In this document: positions 5,276-13,738 of the stretch, one piece after another
Position numbering within the stretch: the first letter of the stretch is position 1
Layout of the letters: every line of letters starts with the position of its first letter
NCBI GenBank assembly: GCA_019417125.1
Contig: DXVZ01000049.1
Span: forward strand, 1 to 14,104
Source of the DNA: Phascolarctobacterium sp.
Lineage (GTDB): Bacteria > Bacillota > Negativicutes > Acidaminococcales > Acidaminococcaceae
DNA: 14,104 nt
Direction of reading: 5' to 3'
Made by a program: the position numbers and the translations under genes
Notes under the pieces: model-generated
The model's input: only the letters and a program-made list of their open reading frames with translations
Databases searched by the model: none
Told to the model about the DNA's origin: nothing

Positions 5276-7792
5276 GTGTTGCTCGAAAGCATTTTGAAAA
5301 AGATTTTCGGTGACCCTAATGCCAAAGAATTAAAAAATATTCAGGTCATTGTCGATAAAATCAATGCGTTGGAACCTGAAATGCAGGCGCTTAGTTCTGC
5401 TAACCTTGCTGCTAAAACCAGCGAGTTTAAACTGCGCCTTGCCAAGGGCGAAACACTTGATGATATTCTGCCGGAAGCTTTTGCCGTTGTGCGCGAAACT
5501 TCGCGCCGCATTACCGGAATGCGCCATTTTGATGTACAGCTTATCGGCGGTGTGGTGCTGCACCGCGGTAAAATTGCCGAGATGCGTACCGGCGAAGGCA
5601 AAACCCTTGTTGCAACGCTGCCTGCGTATTTAAATGCGTTGACTGGCAAGGGCGTACATGTTGTAACTGTTAACGATTATTTGGCACGCCGCGACAGCGA
5701 GGACATGGGCCGTATTTACAGAGCGCTGGGGCTTACCGTTGGCCTTATTGTACACGATATGGATTACCCCGACCGCAAAGCGGCTTATGCAGCTGATATT
5801 ACATACGGCACCAACAACGAATTTGGTTTTGACTACCTGCGCGACAACATGGTTGTTGATGAAAACCAGATGGTACAGCGCGAACTTAACTACTGCATCG
5901 TCGATGAAGTGGACAGCATTTTAATTGACGAAGCGCGTACCCCGCTGATTATTTCCGGCCCGGGCGAAAAATCTACCGATTTGTACCGTGTGCTGGCGCA
6001 CGTTGTTGCCAATATGAACGAAAACGAAGATTACACGGTTGACGAAAAATTAAAAACCGTTGCGCCGACGGAAAAGGGCATTGCCAAAGCGGAAAAAATG
6101 CTGGGCATTGCCAATTTGTACGACGCTGAACACGGCGTGGACTTTTCGCATCATTTAATGTGCGCTTTAAAAGCTAAAGCCATTATGCACCGCGACAGGG
6201 ACTATGTTGTTAAAGACGGGCAGGTTATCATCGTTGATGAATTTACCGGGCGCTTGATGTTCGGCCGCCGCTTCTCTGAAGGCCTGCACCAGGCAATTGA
6301 AGCGAAAGAGGGCGTAAAGGTAGAGCGCGAAAGCCAGACCTTAGCGACGATTACCTTCCAGAATTACTTCCGTATGTATAACAAACTTTCCGGTATGACC
6401 GGTACGGCAAAAACGGAAGAACAGGAATTCCAAAAAATTTACGGGTTGGACGTTATCGTTATCCCGACTAACAAACCGATGATTCGTATCGACTATCCGG
6501 ACGTTATTTATAAAACCAAACGCGCCAAATATAAAGCCGCCGTTGCCGAAATTGAAGAATGCCATAAATCCGGACGCCCTGTGCTGGTTGGTACAACATC
6601 CATCGCGCAGTCCGAAGAGCTTTCGGCAATGCTTAAACGCCGTGGCATTCCTCATAATGTACTTAACGCAAAATACCACGAAAAAGAAGCGGAGATTATT
6701 TCTAAAGCAGGGCAGTACGGTGCTGTAACCATTGCTACCAATATGGCAGGCCGCGGCACCGATATTGTGCTGGGTGAGGGCGTGCCCGAACTCGGCGGTC
6801 TGCATATTATCGGTACGGAACGCCACGAAAGCCGCCGTATTGATAACCAGCTGCGCGGACGCTGCGCGCGTCAGGGCGACCCTGGTTCTTCTAAATTCTT
6901 CCTGTCGCTGGAAGACGATTTAATGCGTTTGTTCGGTTCTGATAACATTTCCGGTATTATGGATAAGCTGGGCATGGAAGAGGACGAGCCGATTGAACAT
7001 AAACTTGTAACCAAGTCCATAGAATCTGCGCAGAAGAAGGTAGAAGCGCGCAACTTTACCATCCGTAAGCAGGTATTGGAATACGATAACGTAATGAACC
7101 AGCAGCGCGAAGTTATTTACAGCCAGCGCCGCAAAATTTTGCAGCAGGCAAACCTGCGCGACACCATTATGGAAATGGTGCATAAGGTTGTAGACCGCAC
7201 CATGGCAATGTATGCTCCGCCTGAAGTATATTCTGAAGATTGGGATTTGCAGGCACTGATTAACTACGCAGAAGAATTTTACGCTCCGCGCGGGCTGCTG
7301 ACCGTTGAATATTTGCAGAACCTGAGCCGCGAAGAACTGGAAGAATACTTGTACAAGGTTGCCGATGAGCATTACGCGGAACGCGAAGCCGCTATTACGC
7401 CGGAACTGATGCGCGAGCTGGAAAACCTTGTAATGCTGAAAGTTGTAGACAACCACTGGATGGAACATTTGGACGCTATGGACATGCTGCGCGAGGGCGT
7501 AGGCCTGCGTGCATACGGACAGAAAGACCCGCTGGTTGAATATAAGTTTGAAGCCTACGATATGTTCCAGGCGATGATTGATGCTATTCAGGACGACGTT
7601 GTGCGTTACATTTACCGCGTAAACGTAGTTACCCAGCCCAAAGTTGAGGACCGTTTGGAAAACGCTTCGACCAACGCCGGTGACGAAGGCACCAAGCAGC
7701 CTGTTGTTAAAAAAGAAGAACCGGGGCGCAACGACCCGTGCCCCTGCGGCAGCGGCAAAAAATATAAAAACTGCTGCGGCAAAGATAAATAA
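5276..7792 (+). CDS. secA: Preprotein translocase ATPase SecA
   Basis: SecA is the motor that pushes unfolded preproteins through the SecYEG channel at the cytoplasmic membrane. The product is about 838 residues, the usual bacterial length. Numbered from the GTG at 5276, Walker A MRTGEGKTL lies near 103-111 and Walker B DEVDS at 210-214, followed by IDEARTPLIISG. The second helicase half carries TNMAGRGTDI and the QLRGRCARQGDPG arginine-finger segment. The C-terminal tail is the SEC-C zinc-binding motif, CPCGSGKKYKNCC, with Cys822, Cys824, Cys833 and Cys834 (Cys at the last position where many SecA proteins have His). The start is uncertain by a few codons: AAGGAG at 5265-5270 overlaps an in-frame GTG at 5270, so GTG 5276 or TTG 5279 is more likely. 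It is the first gene of the long operon; prfB follows after about 43 bases without a terminator. Confidence 0.97.
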   Translation: MLLESILKKIFGDPNAKELKNIQVIVDKINALEPEMQALSSANLAAKTSEFKLRLAKGETLDDILPEAFAVVRETSRRITGMRHFDVQLIGGVVLHRGKIAEMRTGEGKTLVATLPAYLNALTGKGVHVVTVNDYLARRDSEDMGRIYRALGLTVGLIVHDMDYPDRKAAYAADITYGTNNEFGFDYLRDNMVVDENQMVQRELNYCIVDEVDSILIDEARTPLIISGPGEKSTDLYRVLAHVVANMNENEDYTVDEKLKTVAPTEKGIAKAEKMLGIANLYDAEHGVDFSHHLMCALKAKAIMHRDRDYVVKDGQVIIVDEFTGRLMFGRRFSEGLHQAIEAKEGVKVERESQTLATITFQNYFRMYNKLSGMTGTAKTEEQEFQKIYGLDVIVIPTNKPMIRIDYPDVIYKTKRAKYKAAVAEIEECHKSGRPVLVGTTSIAQSEELSAMLKRRGIPHNVLNAKYHEKEAEIISKAGQYGAVTIATNMAGRGTDIVLGEGVPELGGLHIIGTERHESRRIDNQLRGRCARQGDPGSSKFFLSLEDDLMRLFGSDNISGIMDKLGMEEDEPIEHKLVTKSIESAQKKVEARNFTIRKQVLEYDNVMNQQREVIYSQRRKILQQANLRDTIMEMVHKVVDRTMAMYAPPEVYSEDWDLQALINYAEEFYAPRGLLTVEYLQNLSREELEEYLYKVADEHYAEREAAITPELMRELENLVMLKVVDNHWMEHLDAMDMLREGVGLRAYGQKDPLVEYKFEAYDMFQAMIDAIQDDVVRYIYRVNVVTQPKVEDRLENASTNAGDEGTKQPVVKKEEPGRNDPCPCGSGKKYKNCCGKDK

Positions 7793-7835
7793 AACCTAAA
7801 TTAAAATAAATTACCTACGAAGGGATGTGAATTTG

Positions 7836-8943
7836 GTGCTGATAGAGGAATATAAACCCGAAATATCCGCATTGAAGCAAAAATTAGAGGAAATGAGGGG
7901 ATCTCTTTGACGTCGCTGCCAAAGAGGACCGCATTGCTGAATTAGAACATAAAATGGGTGCGCCGGATTTTTGGGACGACCCTGATGCTGCCCAAAAAAC
8001 TGCTCAGGCAGTTACGCAGTTAAAAGACGAAGTAGAAATCGTGCATAACCTTGAACAAAGGCTGGACGATTTGGAAGTAATGGTAGAATTGGCTTTAGAA
8101 GAACCGGAATCCGGTATGGAAGAAGAAATTGCCTCTGGTTTGGAAACAGCTAAAGCTGAAATTGAGCATTTGGAACTGGGCATGCTGCTTAACGGCGAAT
8201 ATGACGCCAACAACGCTATTTTAACGCTGCACGCCGGTGCCGGAGGCACTGAGGCACAGGATTGGACAAGCATGCTTTTGCGTATGTTTACCCGTTATGC
8301 CGAGCGCCAGGGCTTTGCCATTGAAATGCTTGACTATCTGCCAGGCGACGAAGCGGGCGTAAAAAGCGCGACGCTGCAAATTAACGGCCACAATGCTTAC
8401 GGCTATCTGCGCAGCGAAAAAGGCGTACACCGCCTGGTGCGCATTTCTCCGTTTGACGCTAACGCGCGCCGTCATACATCTTTTGCGGCGGTTGACGTTA
8501 TGCCGGAACTGGACGATACTGTCGATATTAAAATTGACCCTTCTGATTTGAAGGTTGATACCTACCGTGCCAGCGGCGCAGGCGGACAGCACGTTAACAA
8601 AACAAGCTCTGCCGTGCGCATGACGCACTTGCCTACCGGCATTATTGTTCAGTGCCAGAACGAACGCTCGCAGATTCAGAACCGCGAACGCTGCCTGCAG
8701 CTTTTGCGTGCCAAATTATACGAATACGAACGCGCTAAACAGGAAGCGTTGAAAAATGATATTGCCGGCGATTATCAGGATATCGAATGGGGCAGCCAGA
8801 TACGCTCCTATGTTTTCCAGCCGTACAAAATGGTTAAAGACCATCGCACCGGCGCCGAAACCGGCAACGTGCAGACGGTTATGGACGGCGGCTTGGATAT
8901 GTTTATCGAGGCTTATTTAAGGTCGCAGCAAAAGAAAATTTAA
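7836..8943 (+). CDS. prfB: Peptide chain release factor 2, expressed by programmed +1 frameshift
   Basis: RF2 recognises UGA and UAA stop codons and triggers release of the finished peptide from the ribosome. The gene is in two frames. The first 24 codons run from GTG 7836 (MLIEEYKPEI...) to an in-frame TGA at 7908-7910. After skipping T7908, reading resumes at GAC 7909 and continues to TAA 8941-8943, giving 368 residues. The anticodon-like tripeptide Ser-Pro-Phe is at about 204-206 and the catalytic Gly-Gly-Gln at about 249-251, both in the context expected for RF2. Annotating only the ATG at 7954 would lose 39 residues. AAGGGA at 7820-7825 is the ribosome binding site; a TTG at 7833, one codon earlier, is an alternative start. 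It lies between secA and a DUF5693-type gene, 23 bases upstream of the latter. Confidence 0.95.
7896..7911 (+). promoter_or_regulatory. RF2 programmed +1 frameshift site
   Basis: The site reads AGGGGATCTCTTTGAC: an internal Shine-Dalgarno-like AGGGGA, a three-base spacer, the slippery CTT codon, the TGA stop (7908-7910) and a C. This is the same architecture as the classic bacterial prfB site. When RF2 is scarce, slow termination at TGA lets the ribosome slip +1, so RF2 controls its own synthesis. Confidence 0.95.
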
Positions 8944-8966
8944 CTGGCTAATGGGTGGAGATAGCG

Positions 8967-11060
8967 ATGAAAAGCCGTTATAATCCGGTTTTGCTGGCAG
9001 TTATGCTCATCGGGCTTATCGGGGCTTTGTGGCTTAATTACAGCAGATATGAAATAGAAGAAAAAAACGACACCGTAGAAATGGCTATGGAATACGAAGG
9101 TTTACAGCAGCTTGCCGCCTGGGAAGGCTTGCCGTTTGATTCCGTATTAAAAGATTTTAAAGACGCTGGTGTTACTTCGCTGATTGTTTTTGATACTACT
9201 TTGCAAAAACTTAATGATAAAGGTTTGGTTTACGCCGTAACGGGGCGCGAACTTTTGCAAAACGGCGTTGTCGGTACCGGAGGAAGGTTTGCTGCCGTAC
9301 CGCAGGGTTACGTTGTTGCAGACGCCGTTTATATTACGTCTGGCAGTTCTGCGACCGCTTTTAAAGAAGTAGAAGAGGATCTTTACTTGCGTTATGCGCC
9401 GGAACGGATTGCCGTTGTCAGCGAAAACCCGCGCATTATCAGCGTTTTGGGTGACCCGCGTATTGTTGACGATGATAACTACGATACCAAAATGCCGCTG
9501 ATGCAGGCTCCGCTGGGTCTATCTACCGAGGAAATGCAGCAGGTTGCCAATGCCGGTTTTAATGTTATCGTCCGCCCGCAAAATTACCTGCCCGTAACGG
9601 AAACACAGATTGACAGCATTTTCCGCCGCATTGATGAATCCGGCGCGAACGTAGTTTCTTATATCGGCTGCGGCAAAGAAGTTGTCGGCTTCCCGGATAA
9701 GCTGGACTATATGGCTGATAAGCTTTTGCAGCATAATATGGTGTTCGGTATGGTAGAGCACTATACCCAGCTGCAATTTGCGCCGATGGAAGGCTTGATT
9801 CCGCTGGCGGAAAAAATGGATTATCAGGTGGCGCGTTCCTACATTATCGATAAGGCGGAGCAGCGCAAGCTGAAGATGCCGGAAGCACTGCGCCGCTGGG
9901 CGTTGACCGATGAAGAACGCAATATCCGTATTAACTATATTAAACCTTTTATGCTGCCGCAGGATGGGCAGGATATTTTACAGCTTAACCTTGATTATGT
10001 AAGCAGCATTGCCAAAGACGTGCAGGAACGCGGCTTTAAGCTTGGCACCAGTGCAGTGTTTAATGCAGCGGATAATGGCTACCAGGCATATTTTCCCGAA
10101 AAGAAAATGCTGATTTTGCCTGCACTTGCCGTTGTGGCTGCCTGCCTGATGTATTTAAGCCTTTTAGTAAATTTTTTGCCGTTTAAAATGCAGAACATTA
10201 TTATGGCGTCTGCCGGTTTGTGCGTCGGCGCGCTGATGTTGAAAGAAAACAATCTGCTTTTAAGGCAGGCGCTGGCGTTTGCATCGGCATGTGTGTTCCC
10301 GGTGCTTTCGATGATTGTGGTTGCAGAGTGGTGGGAAAACATTAAAGTACGCTGCAAATGTATGGTGCAGTTTTTAATGCGTACTACTTTGCAGCTGGGT
10401 GCAGCCGTATTAATGTCGCTGTGCGGCGCGGCAATGATTTCCGCACTGCTGGGCGATGTACGCTTCTTTTTGGAAATTGATATTTACCGCGGCGTAAAGC
10501 TTACCTTTGTAATGCCGGTGCTGTTAATGCTGTTGTGGTATATTAAACGCTTTAACATTTTCGGCGGCAAAACCGGCGGTGGGCTTATTGCCGATGTGCG
10601 TTATTTGTTATCCACGCATATTAAGTTAGAGCATTTATTTATTTTAGGCGTGCTGGCTTTTGTTGTGTATATCTTCGTAGGCCGCAGCGGTCATACTTCC
10701 GGCGTGCCGGTGTGGGGCATCGAACTTAAAATGCGCGCACTGCTGGAGCAGCTGATGTACGCGCGCCCGCGTACCAAAGAATTTATGATTGGGCACCCGG
10801 CATTTTTCGTTGCTGCTTACGCCGCTTATTACAAAGCGCCGCGCCTGTGGCAGATGATTTTAGTGGCAGGCGCCGTTATAGGGCAGGGCAGCTTGGTGCA
10901 GACTTTTGCGCATATGCGCACCCCGGTTATTATGAGTTATATCCGCGCACTGGACGGCTACTGGCTGGGAGCGCTGATTGGCATAGCCGCCGTTATTGTA
11001 CTTCACTTGTTAATGCCTTATTTACAGAAATGGCAAAGGAGATATTTGGGTAATGAATAA
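8967..11060 (+). CDS. DUF5693-type polytopic membrane protein
   Basis: This 697-residue protein has no assigned biochemical role. One membrane segment lies near the N-terminus (about 8-24). A large, probably extracytoplasmic soluble region follows, about 25-380, rich in short beta/alpha-like stretches such as AGVTSLIVFD (67-76) and AGFNVIVRPQNYLP (196-209). Eight or nine hydrophobic segments then lie at about 382-402, 410-425, 434-454, 475-496, 509-527, 556-572, 611-622, 628-648 and 664-686. The conserved-looking RPRTKEFMIGHP (600-611) lies between two of these segments. From memory the architecture and this motif fit the DUF5693 family, often found beside csaB. ATG at 8967 is chosen over GTG at 8955 because GGTGGAG (8954-8960) is the ribosome binding site. 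The last 8 bases overlap csaB. By context it could flip, export or polymerise a cell-wall polymer precursor, but that is inference. Confidence 0.8.
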   Translation: MKSRYNPVLLAVMLIGLIGALWLNYSRYEIEEKNDTVEMAMEYEGLQQLAAWEGLPFDSVLKDFKDAGVTSLIVFDTTLQKLNDKGLVYAVTGRELLQNGVVGTGGRFAAVPQGYVVADAVYITSGSSATAFKEVEEDLYLRYAPERIAVVSENPRIISVLGDPRIVDDDNYDTKMPLMQAPLGLSTEEMQQVANAGFNVIVRPQNYLPVTETQIDSIFRRIDESGANVVSYIGCGKEVVGFPDKLDYMADKLLQHNMVFGMVEHYTQLQFAPMEGLIPLAEKMDYQVARSYIIDKAEQRKLKMPEALRRWALTDEERNIRINYIKPFMLPQDGQDILQLNLDYVSSIAKDVQERGFKLGTSAVFNAADNGYQAYFPEKKMLILPALAVVAACLMYLSLLVNFLPFKMQNIIMASAGLCVGALMLKENNLLLRQALAFASACVFPVLSMIVVAEWWENIKVRCKCMVQFLMRTTLQLGAAVLMSLCGAAMISALLGDVRFFLEIDIYRGVKLTFVMPVLLMLLWYIKRFNIFGGKTGGGLIADVRYLLSTHIKLEHLFILGVLAFVVYIFVGRSGHTSGVPVWGIELKMRALLEQLMYARPRTKEFMIGHPAFFVAAYAAYYKAPRLWQMILVAGAVIGQGSLVQTFAHMRTPVIMSYIRALDGYWLGALIGIAAVIVLHLLMPYLQKWQRRYLGNE

Positions 11061-12177
11061 AATTGTCATTTCCGGATATTACGGATTTGCCAATGCGGGC
11101 GATGAAGCCATGCTTACGTCTATCGTAAGGGCTTTGCGCGGGGTGCAGCCGGAAATAGACCTGACGGTTATTTCCGGCAATCCTGAAGAAACGTCTGCCA
11201 AACATAAAGTAAAAAGCATTTACCGTTTTAACTTTTTTAAAATATACAGCGCCGTTAAAAATGCCGATATGCTTTTAAGCGGCGGCGGCAGCCTTTTGCA
11301 GGACGTTACCAGCCTGCGCAGCCTGTTTTATTACCTGTTTATCATCTTAATGGGCAAAATGGCAGGCAAAAAAGTTATGCTGTATTCGCACGGCATCGGT
11401 CCTATCCGTAATGCGCTGGCAAGAAAATTAACCAGAATTGTCTGCGGCAAAGCTGATTTAATTACGGTTAGGGACGCTGATTCGCAAAGCGAGCTTTTAA
11501 GAATGGGGCTGAACGGTGCTAATATTACCGTTACCGCCGATTCGGTGCTAGCGCTGCCGGTGGCTGATAAAGCCATTGGGCAAAAGATACTGAAAGACGC
11601 CGGTATCAGCCTAAGCCGCCCAGTACTGGGCATTTCGGTGCGCCCTTGGGCAAACAGTATAAATTGCTTTAGGGTAATTGCCGCAGCCTTAAAACAGTTT
11701 AAAAAAGGGCACGATGCGCAGATTGTGCTTTTGCCGCTGCAATATCCTGCCGATTTAAAAAGCTGCGCCGCTTTGGCTGACTTTTTAAAGGACGAAAAGG
11801 ATATTTATTTTTTGAATTCGGCTTATAATACCGAAGAATTTTTGTCATTGATTGGCAATTTTAAGCTGCTTTTGGGCATGCGCCTGCACGCGTTGGTGTT
11901 TGCCGCCGTTATGCAGGTACCGCTGCTGGCTATTTCGTATGACCCAAAAGTGGATGCTTTTGTAAATACTGCTGGCGGCGTGCTGGCAGGCAGTGTGGAA
12001 GCGATTGATAAGGACAGGCTTTTGAACGTGCTGGAAACAGCATGGTGCAAACCGCCCGTAGTGCAGAACGAGCGTATGCAGCAGCTGCGCCGCAGGGCAC
12101 AGCTTAATTTGGATAAAACCTTTGCGCTGCTGCGCGGCGAAGATGAAAGGAGCAAGCCGTATGCTGGAAATGATTAA
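11053..12177 (+). CDS. csaB: Polysaccharide pyruvyl transferase CsaB
   Basis: CsaB-family enzymes transfer pyruvate from phosphoenolpyruvate to a sugar of a cell-wall polysaccharide, making a ketal that SLH-domain surface proteins can bind. This 374-residue product begins with the family's characteristic SGYYGFANAGDEAML (7-21). It then carries the glycine-rich LLSGGGSLLQD (74-84), YSHGIGP (111-117), and GMRLHALVFAA (275-285), whose His279 lies where the family has a conserved His, followed by LLAISYDPKVDAFV (291-304). AAGGAG at 11036-11041 precedes the ATG, which lies inside the end of the upstream DUF5693-type gene. Its own last 17 bases overlap ftsE. In a diderm Firmicute this may relate to attachment of SLH-type outer-membrane proteins to the wall; the acceptor polymer cannot be identified here. 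Confidence 0.9.
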   Translation: MNKIVISGYYGFANAGDEAMLTSIVRALRGVQPEIDLTVISGNPEETSAKHKVKSIYRFNFFKIYSAVKNADMLLSGGGSLLQDVTSLRSLFYYLFIILMGKMAGKKVMLYSHGIGPIRNALARKLTRIVCGKADLITVRDADSQSELLRMGLNGANITVTADSVLALPVADKAIGQKILKDAGISLSRPVLGISVRPWANSINCFRVIAAALKQFKKGHDAQIVLLPLQYPADLKSCAALADFLKDEKDIYFLNSAYNTEEFLSLIGNFKLLLGMRLHALVFAAVMQVPLLAISYDPKVDAFVNTAGGVLAGSVEAIDKDRLLNVLETAWCKPPVVQNERMQQLRRRAQLNLDKTFALLRGEDERSKPYAGND

Positions 12178-12847
12178 TGTAAGCAAAATATATCCAGGCG
12201 GTTCCGTAGCTTTACAGGATGTCAATATCCGTATTGACCAGGGCGAGTTTGTTTTTATCGTCGGTCCGAGCGGCGCCGGTAAATCGACTTTTTTTAAAAT
12301 GCTGTTCCGTGAGGTTCTGCCATCAAGCGGCAAAGTTATCGTTAACGGGCATGACCTTGTTAAAATGACTGATAAAGAAATTCCGTACTTCAGAAGGCAG
12401 CTTGGCATTGTCTTTCAAGATTACCGTCTGCTGCCGGACCGCACCGTATATGACAATGTTGCGTTTGCCATGCAGGTTATCGAAACGCCGTACCGCAAAA
12501 TTAAACGCCGCGTTAACGACGTGCTGGATCTTGTCGGGCTGCGCAAACGTGCGCACGCTTATCCGACGGAACTCAGCGGCGGCGAACAGCAGCGCATTGC
12601 CATCGCGCGAGCAATTGTCAACGACCCGATTTTATTAATTGCCGATGAACCTACCGGCAACCTTGATCCGGAAACCAGCTGGGAAATTATGGATATTTTC
12701 CGCGAGGTTAATAAAAGCGGCACCACTATTGTAATGGCGACGCATGACAGGGAGATCGTCGATGAAATGGAAAAAAGGGTTATAGCCATTGAGCACGGAC
12801 ATATTGTGCGCGATGATGCAAAAGGAGTATACGGCTATGAGTCTTAG
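12161..12847 (+). CDS. ftsE: Cell division ATP-binding protein FtsE
   Basis: FtsE is the cytoplasmic ATPase of the FtsEX complex. FtsEX does not transport a solute but passes an ATP-driven conformational signal across the membrane to peptidoglycan hydrolases at the division site. The 228-residue product has Walker A GPSGAGKST (35-43), Q-loop Gln86, signature LSGGEQQR (138-145), Walker B LLIADEP (158-164, catalytic Glu163) and switch His195. The ADEPTGNLDP stretch (161-170) and the FQDYRLLPDRTVYDNV segment are typical of FtsE. ATG at 12161 is chosen because AAAGGAG (12146-12152) lies 8 bases upstream; the same frame is open back to 12122 but without a signal. It overlaps csaB upstream and ftsX downstream (11 bases). 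Confidence 0.96.
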   Translation: MLEMINVSKIYPGGSVALQDVNIRIDQGEFVFIVGPSGAGKSTFFKMLFREVLPSSGKVIVNGHDLVKMTDKEIPYFRRQLGIVFQDYRLLPDRTVYDNVAFAMQVIETPYRKIKRRVNDVLDLVGLRKRAHAYPTELSGGEQQRIAIARAIVNDPILLIADEPTGNLDPETSWEIMDIFREVNKSGTTIVMATHDREIVDEMEKRVIAIEHGHIVRDDAKGVYGYES

Positions 12848-13724
12848 TACTAAAGAGTATTTTGTAAGAGAAACATATAAATCCATACGGCGCAACGGTT
12901 TAATGAGCGTAGCCTCGGTATCGACCGTTGCTTTATCGCTGTTGGTTTTAGGTATGTTTCTTTTATTATTTTTAAATACCAATAACCTTGCTAAATATTT
13001 GGAAAGCCAAGTGCAGATAACCGTTTATATGCAGGACGAAGCCGGGGACGACGTGCTAGAAATGACGCGCACCAAGCTGGAAGGCTTGCCGGGCGTGGAA
13101 AAAGTTACAGCCGTAACTAAAGAAGAAGCGCTGGAACGCTTTAAAGAAAGATTAGGCGAGCAGCAGACTTTGCTGAACTCTCTAGGCACTGATAACCCGT
13201 TCCCGTATTCCTTTGAGGTAGAGGTAGATACGCCGGAGCGCATTGCCGAATTAACGCCGCAGATAGGCGATATGGAAGGCGTGGAAACGGCAAAATTTGG
13301 GCAGGAAGTTGTTGAGCAGTTGTTCCAGATTACAAAAATTCTGCGTATCGGCGGTATTGTGCTGGTAGTGCTGCTGGCCTTTGCCACGCTCTTTATCATC
13401 GCCAATACCATCCGGCTGACGGTGTTTGCCCGCAGGCGCGAGGTTAATATTATGAAATACGTCGGCGCGACTGATTGGTTTATCCGCTGGCCGTTTATGC
13501 TGGAAGGCATGACGCTGGGATTTTTCGGTTCGCTGATTTCCATAATCATCATTGATGTTTCTTATTCGGCATTATTGTCGCGCATTTATTCCACGCTGGC
13601 GTTTTTGCCGATGCTGCCGCCTTACCCAATGCTGATTTACGTTGATTTGTTTATTATTTTCAGCGGCACGGCTATTGGCGCGGCAGGCAGTTATGTTTCC
13701 TTGCGCAAGTTCCTGCGCGTGTGA
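12837..13724 (+). CDS. ftsX: Cell division membrane protein FtsX
   Basis: FtsX is the membrane partner of FtsE. Its 295 residues show the four-segment topology of the family: a cytoplasmic N-terminus with the YKSIRRNGLMS stretch, TM1 at about 24-46, an extracytoplasmic domain at about 47-168, then TM2 (171-192), TM3 (222-247) and TM4 (266-288). The extracytoplasmic domain is where FtsX contacts its hydrolase or activator partner. The REVNIMKYVGAT segment (201-212), between TM2 and TM3, matches the coupling region of FtsX/MacB-type permeases. ATG at 12837 has AAAAGGAG (12820-12827) 9 bases upstream; an in-frame TTG at 12789 inside ftsE is rejected. A gene for a secreted coiled-coil protein follows 14 bases downstream and is the likely partner. 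Confidence 0.96.
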   Translation: MSLSTKEYFVRETYKSIRRNGLMSVASVSTVALSLLVLGMFLLLFLNTNNLAKYLESQVQITVYMQDEAGDDVLEMTRTKLEGLPGVEKVTAVTKEEALERFKERLGEQQTLLNSLGTDNPFPYSFEVEVDTPERIAELTPQIGDMEGVETAKFGQEVVEQLFQITKILRIGGIVLVVLLAFATLFIIANTIRLTVFARRREVNIMKYVGATDWFIRWPFMLEGMTLGFFGSLISIIIIDVSYSALLSRIYSTLAFLPMLPPYPMLIYVDLFIIFSGTAIGAAGSYVSLRKFLRV

Positions 13725-13738
13725 CGGGAGGGCTGCGC

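Noticed and set aside
7793..7835. Terminator or promoter between secA and prfB
   Set aside because: The 43-base gap is AT-rich with no hairpin and no clear -35/-10 pair, so the genes are taken as cotranscribed.
7954..8943. prfB starting at the internal ATG 7954
   Set aside because: The intact frameshift site and the 24-codon upstream frame restore the normal 368-residue RF2.
12789..12836. Extended FtsX N-terminus from TTG 12789
   Set aside because: The extension lies wholly within ftsE, and a strong AAAAGGAG site precedes the ATG at 12837.
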